From positions 1 through 16,814 of the forward strand of contig DETL01000012.1 of NCBI GenBank assembly GCA_002361625.1: a stretch of DNA of 16,814 bases. Direction: 5' to 3'. Shown piece after piece: positions 1 through 6,577 of this stretch. A program made the position numbers and the translations under genes. Source of the DNA: Bacteroidales bacterium UBA3289. Its GTDB lineage: Bacteria; Bacteroidota; Bacteroidia; Bacteroidales; UBA932. The notes below the pieces were generated by a model. The model was not told the DNA's origin. It searched no databases and saw nothing but the letters and a program-made list of their open reading frames with translations. The number at the start of each line of letters is the position of its first letter. The stretch's first letter is position 1.

Positions 1-617
1 CCGCCGTACCAGGTGTTGAGGATCACCTGCTCACGGGAAGTGACGTTGAAGGCGACGCAGGTCTCGCTGCGGAGGCCGAGCTCTTCATAGTTGTCCACCT
101 TCGCCTTGGCGGCGCAATAGACGACGAAATCAGGCTCCTGGTCGAATTCCTTCTGGTTCTTCGGACGGATGAACATGTTCGTGACGAAGTGGGCCTGCCA
201 GGCGACCTCCATGATGAAGCGGACCTTCATGCGGGTGTCGGCGTGGGTGCCGCAGAAACCGTCCACGACGAAAAGGCGCTTGCCGCTGAGCTGCTTCTGG
301 GCGAGCTTCTTGACGGCCTTCCAGGTCTTCACGGACATCTTGTGGTTGTCGTTCGGATAACCCTCGGTGGTCCACCAGATTTCGCCCGGGGCGCCTTCCT
401 TGGTGGTCTCATCGTACACGATGTACTTGTCTTTAGGGGAACGTCCGGTGTAGATGCCGGTCATGACGTTGATGGCGCCGAGTTCGGTCACCTGACCCTT
501 GTCATAGCCTTCGAGACCGGGCTTGGTCTCTTCGTTGTAAAGGACCTCGTAGGTGGGGTTGTAGAGGATTTCCTTGACCCCCTTGATACCATACTTGGCG
601 AGATTGATGTTTGCCAT
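1..617 (-). CDS. pckA: ATP-dependent phosphoenolpyruvate carboxykinase, N-terminal part (cut by window edge)
   Basis: This enzyme interconverts oxaloacetate plus ATP and phosphoenolpyruvate plus CO2 plus ADP in the cytoplasm. In fermentative Bacteroidales it usually runs toward oxaloacetate on the succinate/propionate route. Reading the minus strand from the ATG at 617-615 gives about 205 uninterrupted codons and no stop before base 1. Family hallmarks visible are the N-terminal GIYTGRSPKDKY block (about residues 54-65), a VDGFCGT block, and NTWYGG at the window edge, which matches the start of the conserved Y-G/A-GE segment. Full-length ATP-type PEPCKs are about 530 residues, so some 60% lies outside. 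The start is chosen because MANINLAKYGI aligns with typical N-termini and a good promoter lies 38 bp upstream. The gene is divergent from recQ. I am confident of the family; the missing C-terminus means the kinase-type Walker site cannot be checked. Confidence 0.93.
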   Translation of the reverse strand, partial: MANINLAKYGIKGVKEILYNPTYEVLYNEETKPGLEGYDKGQVTELGAINVMTGIYTGRSPKDKYIVYDETTKEGAPGEIWWTTEGYPNDNHKMSVKTWKAVKKLAQKQLSGKRLFVVDGFCGTHADTRMKVRFIMEVAWQAHFVTNMFIRPKNQKEFDQEPDFVVYCAAKAKVDNYEELGLRSETCVAFNVTSREQVILNTWYG

Positions 618-651
618 AAAATATACGGATTAATAGTTAAAATCTTTAATC

Positions 652-682
652 TTGCAAAAGTACCAATTTTTAAAGATATTTG
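652..682 (+). promoter_or_regulatory. recQ promoter
   Basis: A -7 box GATATTTG (675-682, one mismatch to TAnnTTTG) has a -33 TTG at 652-654 exactly 20 bp upstream. The predicted transcript starts near 686, about 26 nt before the recQ ATG. The -33 and -7 elements interleave with those of pckA inside a 7-bp inverted repeat (TTGCAAA at 652-658, TTTGCAA at 679-685). Confidence 0.55.
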
Positions 683-685
683 CAA
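655..685 (-). promoter_or_regulatory. pckA promoter
   Basis: On the minus strand a -7 box TACTTTTG (plus-strand CAAAAGTA, 655-662) matches the Bacteroidota TAnnTTTG consensus. A -33 TTG (plus CAA, 683-685) lies 20 bp upstream, which is normal spacing. The predicted transcript starts near 651, giving a leader of about 34 nt. It overlaps the recQ promoter on the other strand. Confidence 0.65.
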
Positions 686-711
686 TTGAAAGACGGAACA
701 TTTGAGATAAA

Positions 712-2568
712 ATGACACCGAAAGAGACACTGAAAGCCTATTGGGGCTACGAGAGTTTCCGACCCATGCAGGAGCGCATCATCGACGAGGCGCTGGCGGG
801 CCGCGACGTCCTCGCCATCCTCCCCACGGGAGGAGGGAAATCGGTGTGCTTTCAGGTGCCGGCCCTCATGAAAGAAGGGATCGCCCTGGTCGTGACGCCC
901 CTCATCGCCCTGATGAAGGACCAGGTCCAGAACCTCTCCGCCCGGGGCATCCGCGCCATCGCCGTCCATGCCGGGATGAACCGGCATGAAGTGGACCTTG
1001 CGCTCAACAATGCGGCCTACGGGGACTACAAGTTCCTGTATGTCTCCCCCGAGCGCATCCAGACCCGCCTTTTCCAGAGTTACCTATCCGTCCTGAACAT
1101 CTCCTACATCGTCGTGGACGAGGCGCACTGCATCTCGCAGTGGGGGTACGATTTCCGGCCGGAATACCTCCAGATCGGCATCTTGAGGACCACCGTGCAG
1201 GCCCCCGTCATCGCCCTCACGGCCACGGCGACGCCCGCTGTCGCGGACGACATCATGGAGCGGCTCGGATTCCAGGAAAAGAACCTCCTCCGATCCGGTT
1301 TCGAGCGTCCCAACCTCTCCTACATCGTCCGGGAATGCCAGGACAAGGCCGGGGAACTCCTCTCCGTATGCAACGGCGTCCCCGGAACGGGTATCGTGTA
1401 TGTCCGCAACCGGAAACGCACCGAAGAGACGGCCCAGATGCTCCGGGCCGCCGGGGTATCGGCGTCCTTCTACCATGCCGGGATTTCCAGCGAGGTACGC
1501 TCCCTCCGCCAGGAAGACTGGAAGGCCGGACGGACGCGGGTCATGGTGTGTACCAATGCCTTCGGCATGGGCATCGACAAACCGGACGTGCGCTTCGTCG
1601 TCCATTACGACCTTCCGGACAGCCCGGAGGCCTATTTCCAGGAGGCGGGACGGGCCGGTCGGGACGGGCTGCCTTCCTACGCCGTCCTCCTGTGGAACAG
1701 CGGCGACGGGAAACGCCTTTCCCAGATCGAACGGGCCTCCTTCCCTGCCCTGGAATACATCGAGGACATCTACCACAAGGTCCATATCTTCTTCGGCATC
1801 CCGTACGATGCCGGCATGGGCCGTCAGCTGAAATTCGACCTTCCGGCCTTCTGCCGCCAGTTCCGCCTGCAGCAGGCCGCCGTCTTCTACGCCGTCAAAT
1901 ACATCGAGCGGGAGGGGCACTGGACCTTCAGCGAGGACCTGGAAATCCAGACCCGGGTCCAGGTCACGATCGACCGGACAGAGCTCTACGGAGTGGAACT
2001 TCCTGATTCCCGGATGGTTCCGCTTCTGGAGACCCTCATGCGGAACTATACCGCCTTGTTCTCCTATCCCGTTTCCATCGACGAAAGCCTCATCGCCGGG
2101 AAGTGTGGCATCACGGTATCGGAACTGCGGCAGCTCCTGTACGGACTCTCCGTAAACCACGTCATCAAATACATTCCCGCGGACCGGGCCGACGTCGTCT
2201 ATCTCCTCCATGACCGGCGCCATCCCGGCGACCTGAAGCTCTCCCCTGCCCGCTACAACCTTTTGCGCAACGCCTTCCACGAACGGGTGCAGACCATGCT
2301 CGACTTCGTCGCCGAGCAGGAGGAATGCCGCTCCAAGTTCCTCCTGCGCTATTTCGGGCAGTCGGACAGCGCCGACTGCGGCCGATGCGACATCTGCCGG
2401 GAAAGGAACCGGAAGCCCAAGGACCTGGCCGCTTCGCTGAAAGCGTTCATCCGGCCTCCCTACACCCTGGATGACATTCGGGCCGCCTTCGGAACCGGTG
2501 ACCAGGGCTGGATGGAAGTCCTCCGCGAACTGATCGACCGCGGCGAAGTTCCTCCCTACGAATACTGA
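712..2568 (+). CDS. recQ: RecQ-family ATP-dependent DNA helicase
   Basis: This is a 3'-5' superfamily 2 DNA helicase acting in recombination and replication-fork repair. The 618-residue protein has Walker A TGGGKS at residues 39-44, DEAH at 136-139 followed by CISQWGYDFRPEY, the helicase motif V/VI region (GMGIDKPDVRFVVHYDLP, then EAGRAGRDG), and the RecQ zinc-binding cluster C539-x16-C556-x2-C559-x2-C562. The winged-helix region follows the conserved helicase core only in a diverged form. About 55 residues follow the zinc cluster, and I see no HRDC domain, so this is the shorter form common in Bacteroidota, which often encode more than one RecQ-like protein. The ATG at 712 is the first in frame and sits about 26 nt after the predicted transcription start. 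The gene is monocistronic by spacing: a separate promoter precedes the next gene. I am very sure of the family and less sure it is the sole or canonical RecQ. Confidence 0.93.
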   Translation: MTPKETLKAYWGYESFRPMQERIIDEALAGRDVLAILPTGGGKSVCFQVPALMKEGIALVVTPLIALMKDQVQNLSARGIRAIAVHAGMNRHEVDLALNNAAYGDYKFLYVSPERIQTRLFQSYLSVLNISYIVVDEAHCISQWGYDFRPEYLQIGILRTTVQAPVIALTATATPAVADDIMERLGFQEKNLLRSGFERPNLSYIVRECQDKAGELLSVCNGVPGTGIVYVRNRKRTEETAQMLRAAGVSASFYHAGISSEVRSLRQEDWKAGRTRVMVCTNAFGMGIDKPDVRFVVHYDLPDSPEAYFQEAGRAGRDGLPSYAVLLWNSGDGKRLSQIERASFPALEYIEDIYHKVHIFFGIPYDAGMGRQLKFDLPAFCRQFRLQQAAVFYAVKYIEREGHWTFSEDLEIQTRVQVTIDRTELYGVELPDSRMVPLLETLMRNYTALFSYPVSIDESLIAGKCGITVSELRQLLYGLSVNHVIKYIPADRADVVYLLHDRRHPGDLKLSPARYNLLRNAFHERVQTMLDFVAEQEECRSKFLLRYFGQSDSADCGRCDICRERNRKPKDLAASLKAFIRPPYTLDDIRAAFGTGDQGWMEVLRELIDRGEVPPYEY

Positions 2569-2623
2569 CCCGCATTTTCGAACTGGTTTTCCACTGTCAA
2601 TCCCGCTTGTCGAGAAATCTTCG

Positions 2624-2631
2624 TATATTTG
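2624..2631 (+). promoter_or_regulatory. GH53 operon promoter (-7 box), nearly leaderless
   Basis: TATATTTG matches TAnnTTTG exactly and ends only 6 bp before the ATG at 2638. With the usual 3-4 nt from box to transcription start, the 5' leader would be about 0-3 nt. No well-spaced -33 TTG is present; the nearest TTG (2607-2609) is 14 bp away. Confidence 0.5.
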
Positions 2632-2637
2632 CAAAAT

Positions 2638-3738
2638 ATGAAGAAACGCTATTTTGCCCTTTCCCTTCTTGCCCTGCTCGCATTTGCCTGCGGCAAGAGC
2701 CCCTCCGATACGGATGGAAATCCCGAAGAGTCTGTCAATTACCCCGTCGCAACGCCTTCCTTCGCCAAGGGAGCCGACATCAGCTGGGTGTCCGAAATGG
2801 AATCCGCCGGAAAGTCTTTCAAGATGCAGGACGGCACAGCCGCCGACATCATGGACGTACTCGCGGACGTAGGGATCAATTCCGTCCGCCTCCGCGTCTG
2901 GGTGAATCCCACGGGCGGCTGGAGCGGGAAAGAGGACATGGTGAAACTCGCGGTCCGCGCCGCCAAGGCCGGACTCGCCGTCATGGTGGACTTCCACTAC
3001 AGCGACTTCTTCGCCGATCCTTCCCGACAGGACATTCCCATGGCCTGGGAGGCCGACAAATCGGACCTCGCGAAGATGGCCAAACATGTTTCCGAACATA
3101 CGACGGATGTCCTGAAAGCCCTGAAGGCCGCCGGCGTCACCCCGGCCTGGATCCAGGTGGGGAACGAAACCCGGAACGGAATGCTCTGGCCCGCCGGCCA
3201 GCTCTGGACAGCCTCCGGCGACATCCCGAACGGAAGGGCGAACTTTGCCCAGCTTTATAACGCGGGGTACGACGCCGCCAAGGCGGTTTTCCCGAAGGCC
3301 GTGGTCATGCCGCACCTCAACAATGCCTACGAGGACAATGCCTGGTGGTTCGAACAGGTCCGGGCGGCCGGCGGCAAGTTCGACGCCATCGCCCTGTCCC
3401 ACTATCCCCAGGCGGAATCCACCTTTACGCCGCAAAAATACAACTCTCTGGCAATCAACCAGATCAAGGCGCTTTCAACGAAATTCGGCGTACCCGTATA
3501 TATCTCGGAAGTAGGGGTGAAGACTCCGGCCAACGAAGCCACCGCCGCCCAGATCCTGTCCGAATTCATGACGGCCGTGAAGGGAATCGGGCCGTGCAAG
3601 GGCGTATTCTACTGGGAGCCGGAAGTTTATGGCGGATGGAAGCCGGCCGTCTATACATCCTTGAAATGGAACGCTTACGACATGGGCGCGTTCACATCCG
3701 ACGGACGACCTTCGAGCGTGATGAACGCGTTCAAGTAG
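2638..3738 (+). CDS. GH53 arabinogalactan endo-beta-1,4-galactanase, lipoprotein
   Basis: It is predicted to hydrolyse internal beta-1,4-galactan linkages in plant pectin side chains, anchored in the envelope as a lipoprotein. The 366-residue product starts with a lipoprotein signal peptide (lipobox LAFAC, Cys18). The TIM-barrel follows with GH53 signatures: FAKGADISWVSEM, VRLRVWVNP, VDFHYSDFFADPSRQ, WIQVGNE with putative acid/base Glu177, LSHYPQ, and VYISEVGV with putative nucleophile Glu291. Length fits the single-domain family. An in-frame TTG at 2629 exists, but the ATG at 2638 starts a normal signal peptide, so I use it. It ends 1 bp before the MATE gene and probably leads a three-gene operon. 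No SusC/SusD, sensor or other glycosidase is nearby, so it is not in an obvious polysaccharide utilisation locus. Family is certain; exact substrate is inferred. Confidence 0.9.
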   Translation: MKKRYFALSLLALLAFACGKSPSDTDGNPEESVNYPVATPSFAKGADISWVSEMESAGKSFKMQDGTAADIMDVLADVGINSVRLRVWVNPTGGWSGKEDMVKLAVRAAKAGLAVMVDFHYSDFFADPSRQDIPMAWEADKSDLAKMAKHVSEHTTDVLKALKAAGVTPAWIQVGNETRNGMLWPAGQLWTASGDIPNGRANFAQLYNAGYDAAKAVFPKAVVMPHLNNAYEDNAWWFEQVRAAGGKFDAIALSHYPQAESTFTPQKYNSLAINQIKALSTKFGVPVYISEVGVKTPANEATAAQILSEFMTAVKGIGPCKGVFYWEPEVYGGWKPAVYTSLKWNAYDMGAFTSDGRPSSVMNAFK

Positions 3739-3739
3739 C

Positions 3740-5116
3740 ATGGCAAAAAGCAGCACGAAGGATTTTCTGCTCGCGCAGATCCGCAGTGGCGGGACGCTGA
3801 CGACGGGTCAGCAGTTGTTGCTGTGCCTCATGCTCAGCTATCCGGCTATCATCGCGCAGCTGTCTTCCGTACTGATGCAATATATCGACACGTCCATGGT
3901 GGGCCATCTGGGTGCCGCCGCGGGCGCGTCCATCGGCCTGGTATCCACCTGCATGTGGCTGCTGGGCGGATTCTGCGGGGCCTGTGGCAGCGGTTTCTCC
4001 GTCCAGGTGGCGCATCTGATCGGGGCCAACAACTTCAAGGCCGCCCGGGAGGTGCTCCGGCAGGGGCTTGTCAGCGCCCTCGTCTTCAGCGGGTGCATCG
4101 CGCTCATCGGCATGGCCATTGCGGGCCCGCTTCCCTACTGGCTGGGCGGCACGAACGAAATTGCCTCCGACGCGACCAAGTATTTCTTCATCGTCGCGGC
4201 CTGCATGCCCTTCATGCAGATCGACTGGATGTGCGCTTCCATGCTGCAGGTCAGCGGAAACATGAAGGTTCCCAGCTACCTGAACATCGGCATGTGCATC
4301 CTGGACGTCGGTTTCAACTACCTGTTCATCTACGTCCTCAAGATGGGCGTGGTGGGCGCCGCCATCGGCACCGGCCTCGCCGAAATGATCACCGCGTCGG
4401 CGATGCTCTATTTCGTCACCGTTCGTTCACCCGAACTCAACCTCCTGCAGGACAAGGGATTGTTCCGTCCGACCAGGCCGGTGCTGGACAAAGCGCTGGG
4501 AATCGGCGGTCCCATGGCCCTGCAGAATATCCTCATCCGCGGAGGTTATATCGCATCGACCATCATCGTGGCTCCGCTCGGAACCATCGCCATCGCAGCC
4601 AACTCCTTCGCCATCACGGCCGAGAGTTTCTGCTACATGCCGGGATACGGCATTGCCGATGCCTCGACGGCCCTCGTGGGCCAGTCCGTGGGCGCCAACC
4701 GGAAAGAGCTGGCCAAGCGCTTTGCCTGGATCACCACCCTCACGGCGATGGTCATCATGGGCTTCCTGGCAATCCTGATGTATATCTTTGCGCCGCAGCT
4801 GATGGGCCTGCTCACCCCCGACGGAGAAGTGATCGGCCTGGGCGCCCGCGTCCTCAGGATCGAAGCCTTTGCCGAGCTGGGCTACGCCGCCTCCATCGTC
4901 GCATACGGTGCTTTCGTCGGGGCCGGCGACACCAAGTGGCCGAGCGTCATGAACTTCACGTCCATGTGGATCGTCCGCATCATCCCGGCCATCTTCCTCG
5001 TAAAGGCCTATGGCCTGGTGGGTTTCTGGATCGCCATGGCCGGAGAACTTACCTTCCGCGGCACCATTTTCCTCATCCGGCTCGCCCGGGGAAAATGGCT
5101 CCATCAAGTGCATTAA
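3740..5116 (+). CDS. MATE-family multidrug/toxin efflux transporter
   Basis: This is an inner-membrane antiporter predicted to export cationic drugs or metabolites using a Na+ or H+ gradient. The 458-residue protein is hydrophobic throughout, with about 12 membrane segments in two pseudo-symmetric halves. N-half landmarks are YIDTSMVGHLGAAAGASIGL and GCGSGFSVQVAHLIGANN-type residues at about 45-95. C-half landmarks are GGPMALQNILIRGGY, GYGIADASTALVGQSVGANR and YGAFVGAGDTKWP. These paired Q-x-x-GA/GAN motifs are typical of MATE proteins, and the length is typical (440-480). The ATG at 3740 begins 1 bp after the GH53 stop, with no separate promoter, so co-expression is likely. The functional link with a galactanase is unclear. 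Subfamily (NorM or DinF) cannot be fixed by eye. Confidence 0.92.
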   Translation: MAKSSTKDFLLAQIRSGGTLTTGQQLLLCLMLSYPAIIAQLSSVLMQYIDTSMVGHLGAAAGASIGLVSTCMWLLGGFCGACGSGFSVQVAHLIGANNFKAAREVLRQGLVSALVFSGCIALIGMAIAGPLPYWLGGTNEIASDATKYFFIVAACMPFMQIDWMCASMLQVSGNMKVPSYLNIGMCILDVGFNYLFIYVLKMGVVGAAIGTGLAEMITASAMLYFVTVRSPELNLLQDKGLFRPTRPVLDKALGIGGPMALQNILIRGGYIASTIIVAPLGTIAIAANSFAITAESFCYMPGYGIADASTALVGQSVGANRKELAKRFAWITTLTAMVIMGFLAILMYIFAPQLMGLLTPDGEVIGLGARVLRIEAFAELGYAASIVAYGAFVGAGDTKWPSVMNFTSMWIVRIIPAIFLVKAYGLVGFWIAMAGELTFRGTIFLIRLARGKWLHQVH

Positions 5117-5137
5117 ACCTTTAAAAGCCAAAAGAAT

Positions 5138-5764
5138 ATGAAACGAATTCTTACCTTCATCTGCGCCCTGGTCCTGACCACGGCCGCATTCGCCCAGACG
5201 CCGGAGGAGATCGTCGTCGAAATGGGCAAAGCCATGGAGAAATACGAGGTCACAGATGGCTTCGCCATGGTCATGGAAATGAAGATTCCCATCCTGGGCA
5301 CCTTCGCGTCCGCCGTCAAAAGCTGGGGGGACAAGATGCGGATGGAGATGGATGTGAAAGGCGAACAGGTGATCACGTACATCGACGGTGACACGGAGTG
5401 GGACTACAACGTCAAGGAAAAAGTCATCAAGATCAAAAAACGCGACGTCACCAAAAAATCCAAGGAGGAGGAGAACATGAAGATGTTCCAGAGCGCCACC
5501 GATGGGTACGACGTCACCATCTCCAAGGAAACGGACAAGGCCTGGTATCTCCGCTGCAAGAAAAGCCGCTCCAACACGAACAAGGACGACCCCAAGAATA
5601 TGGACCTCGTCATCGCCAAGGGCACCTATATGCCCCTCAGCCTGAGCGCCAAGGTGTCCGGTATCACCATCACCATGCGTGACCTGAATTTCAACGTGAC
5701 CGAGAAGGACGTGACCTTCAACCAGGCCGACTATCCTGGCGTCAAAATCGTGGACGAACGCTAG
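5138..5764 (+). CDS. Periplasmic LolA-like outer-membrane lipoprotein carrier fold protein
   Basis: The 208-residue protein has a clean Sec signal peptide (MKRILTFICALVLTTAAFAQ). A mature domain of alternating beta strands follows, with the pattern seen in LolA/LolB-superfamily proteins: an early helix (PEEIVVEMGKAMEKY), then strands such as GFAMVMEMKIP, KMRMEMDVKGEQVITYIDGDTEWDY, and a late VTFNQADYPGVKIVDE strand. Such proteins bind acyl chains in a half-barrel, and LolA itself carries lipoproteins to the outer membrane. A basic insert (KIKKRDVTKKSKEEE, about residues 98-112) is unusual. It starts 21 bp after the MATE gene, after an A-rich stretch of the kind that replaces Shine-Dalgarno in Bacteroidota, and is probably the last gene of that operon. 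Whether it is a true LolA or a paralogue is open; the superfamily call rests on pattern, not on an invariant motif. Confidence 0.65.
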   Translation: MKRILTFICALVLTTAAFAQTPEEIVVEMGKAMEKYEVTDGFAMVMEMKIPILGTFASAVKSWGDKMRMEMDVKGEQVITYIDGDTEWDYNVKEKVIKIKKRDVTKKSKEEENMKMFQSATDGYDVTISKETDKAWYLRCKKSRSNTNKDDPKNMDLVIAKGTYMPLSLSAKVSGITITMRDLNFNVTEKDVTFNQADYPGVKIVDER

Positions 5765-5767
5765 TTT

Positions 5768-6577
5768 TTACAGCGTGAGCAGCGGAGAGGGAATCCCCCG
5801 CTCCAGCACACGCAGATGAACGGTGCCCGGTTCGACACCCAGTTCCTGAAGTACCCCGCAGGCATGGTCATAAGCCAGCCGCGGGGTATTGTTATTGCCG
5901 CTCAGGTGGCACAGGAAGAGATTCCTCAGGCCGGGATGCATGAAACGCCGGATGGCGTCGCCGCAGGCATCGTTGGAGAGATGGCCGGCGCCCTGGCAAA
6001 TACGCATTTTCAGGACATGCGGGTAGCTCCCGCCCAGAAGCATGTCCACATCGAAATTGGATTCCACCACCACCGTATCGGCCTGCGAGGCCCACTGCAT
6101 GGCCTCGTCCGTCACATGCCCGAGGTCGGTCATGAGGACGAACAGGCGCCCTTCGCAGCGGATGGCGTACCCTACCGTCTGCGTGGCGTCATGCGGCACC
6201 TCGAAATACTGGACCTCGAAACCCTCTGCGACCGGGTTCCAGACGCCGGCCTGCAAATCCCGCCTGCATCCTCCGATCTCGCTGCGGGTAAAGGGATGCC
6301 ATGCGAGGGCATCCTGCAGGATACCGGTGGTGTAAACCGGCTTGGAGAGTCGTTTGCAGATGGAGCCCAGGTTCCGGATATGGTCCCCATGGTCGTGGGT
6401 GATGAGGACGCTCTGGAAACAGTCGAAATCCAGTCCGTCACTTTCCAGGATCCTCTTCATCCGGCGGATGCTGACGCCGGCGTCGATCAGGACACCCGTC
6501 ACGGCGCATCCTTCTTCCTCATGGAGAAGCAGATAGCAATTGCCGCAGCTGCCGCTGGAAAAACTCAGGAAACGCAT
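5768..6577 (-). CDS. MBL-fold metallo-hydrolase, YycJ/WalJ-like
   Basis: The 269-residue cytoplasmic protein is a metallo-beta-lactamase-fold hydrolase. It begins MRFLSFSSGSCGNCYLL, the SGSxGNxYL start typical of the YycJ/WalJ group, and carries the metal-binding HDHGDH at residues 61-66. Later ligand regions are VPHDATQTVGYAI, LMTDLGHVTDEAM and the C-terminal LCHLSGNNN block. YycJ-type enzymes are reported as nucleases or linked to DNA repair and cell-wall signalling in Firmicutes; the substrate here is inferred only. The ATG at 6577 overlaps the TAA stop of the upstream TPR gene by one base (TAATG), so it is translationally coupled to it. The 3' end is 3 bp from the convergent LolA-like gene. 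Confidence 0.88.
   Translation of the reverse strand: MRFLSFSSGSCGNCYLLLHEEEGCAVTGVLIDAGVSIRRMKRILESDGLDFDCFQSVLITHDHGDHIRNLGSICKRLSKPVYTTGILQDALAWHPFTRSEIGGCRRDLQAGVWNPVAEGFEVQYFEVPHDATQTVGYAIRCEGRLFVLMTDLGHVTDEAMQWASQADTVVVESNFDVDMLLGGSYPHVLKMRICQGAGHLSNDACGDAIRRFMHPGLRNLFLCHLSGNNNTPRLAYDHACGVLQELGVEPGTVHLRVLERGIPSPLLTL

Noticed and set aside
1084..3435. A 783-codon open frame on the minus strand opposite recQ and the GH53 gene
   Set aside because: It lies antisense to two well-supported genes and spans their intergenic promoter. Long antisense frames are expected at this G+C content, and it shows no recognisable domain.
3823..5124. A 433-codon plus-strand frame inside the MATE gene
   Set aside because: It is a +2 shadow of the transporter, rich in His, Arg and Gly, without hydrophobic segments or motifs.
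5758..5776. Bidirectional terminator between the LolA-like and MBL genes
   Set aside because: ACGCT and AGCGT form only a 5-bp stem with a 9-base loop and no following T-run, so it is too weak to call.
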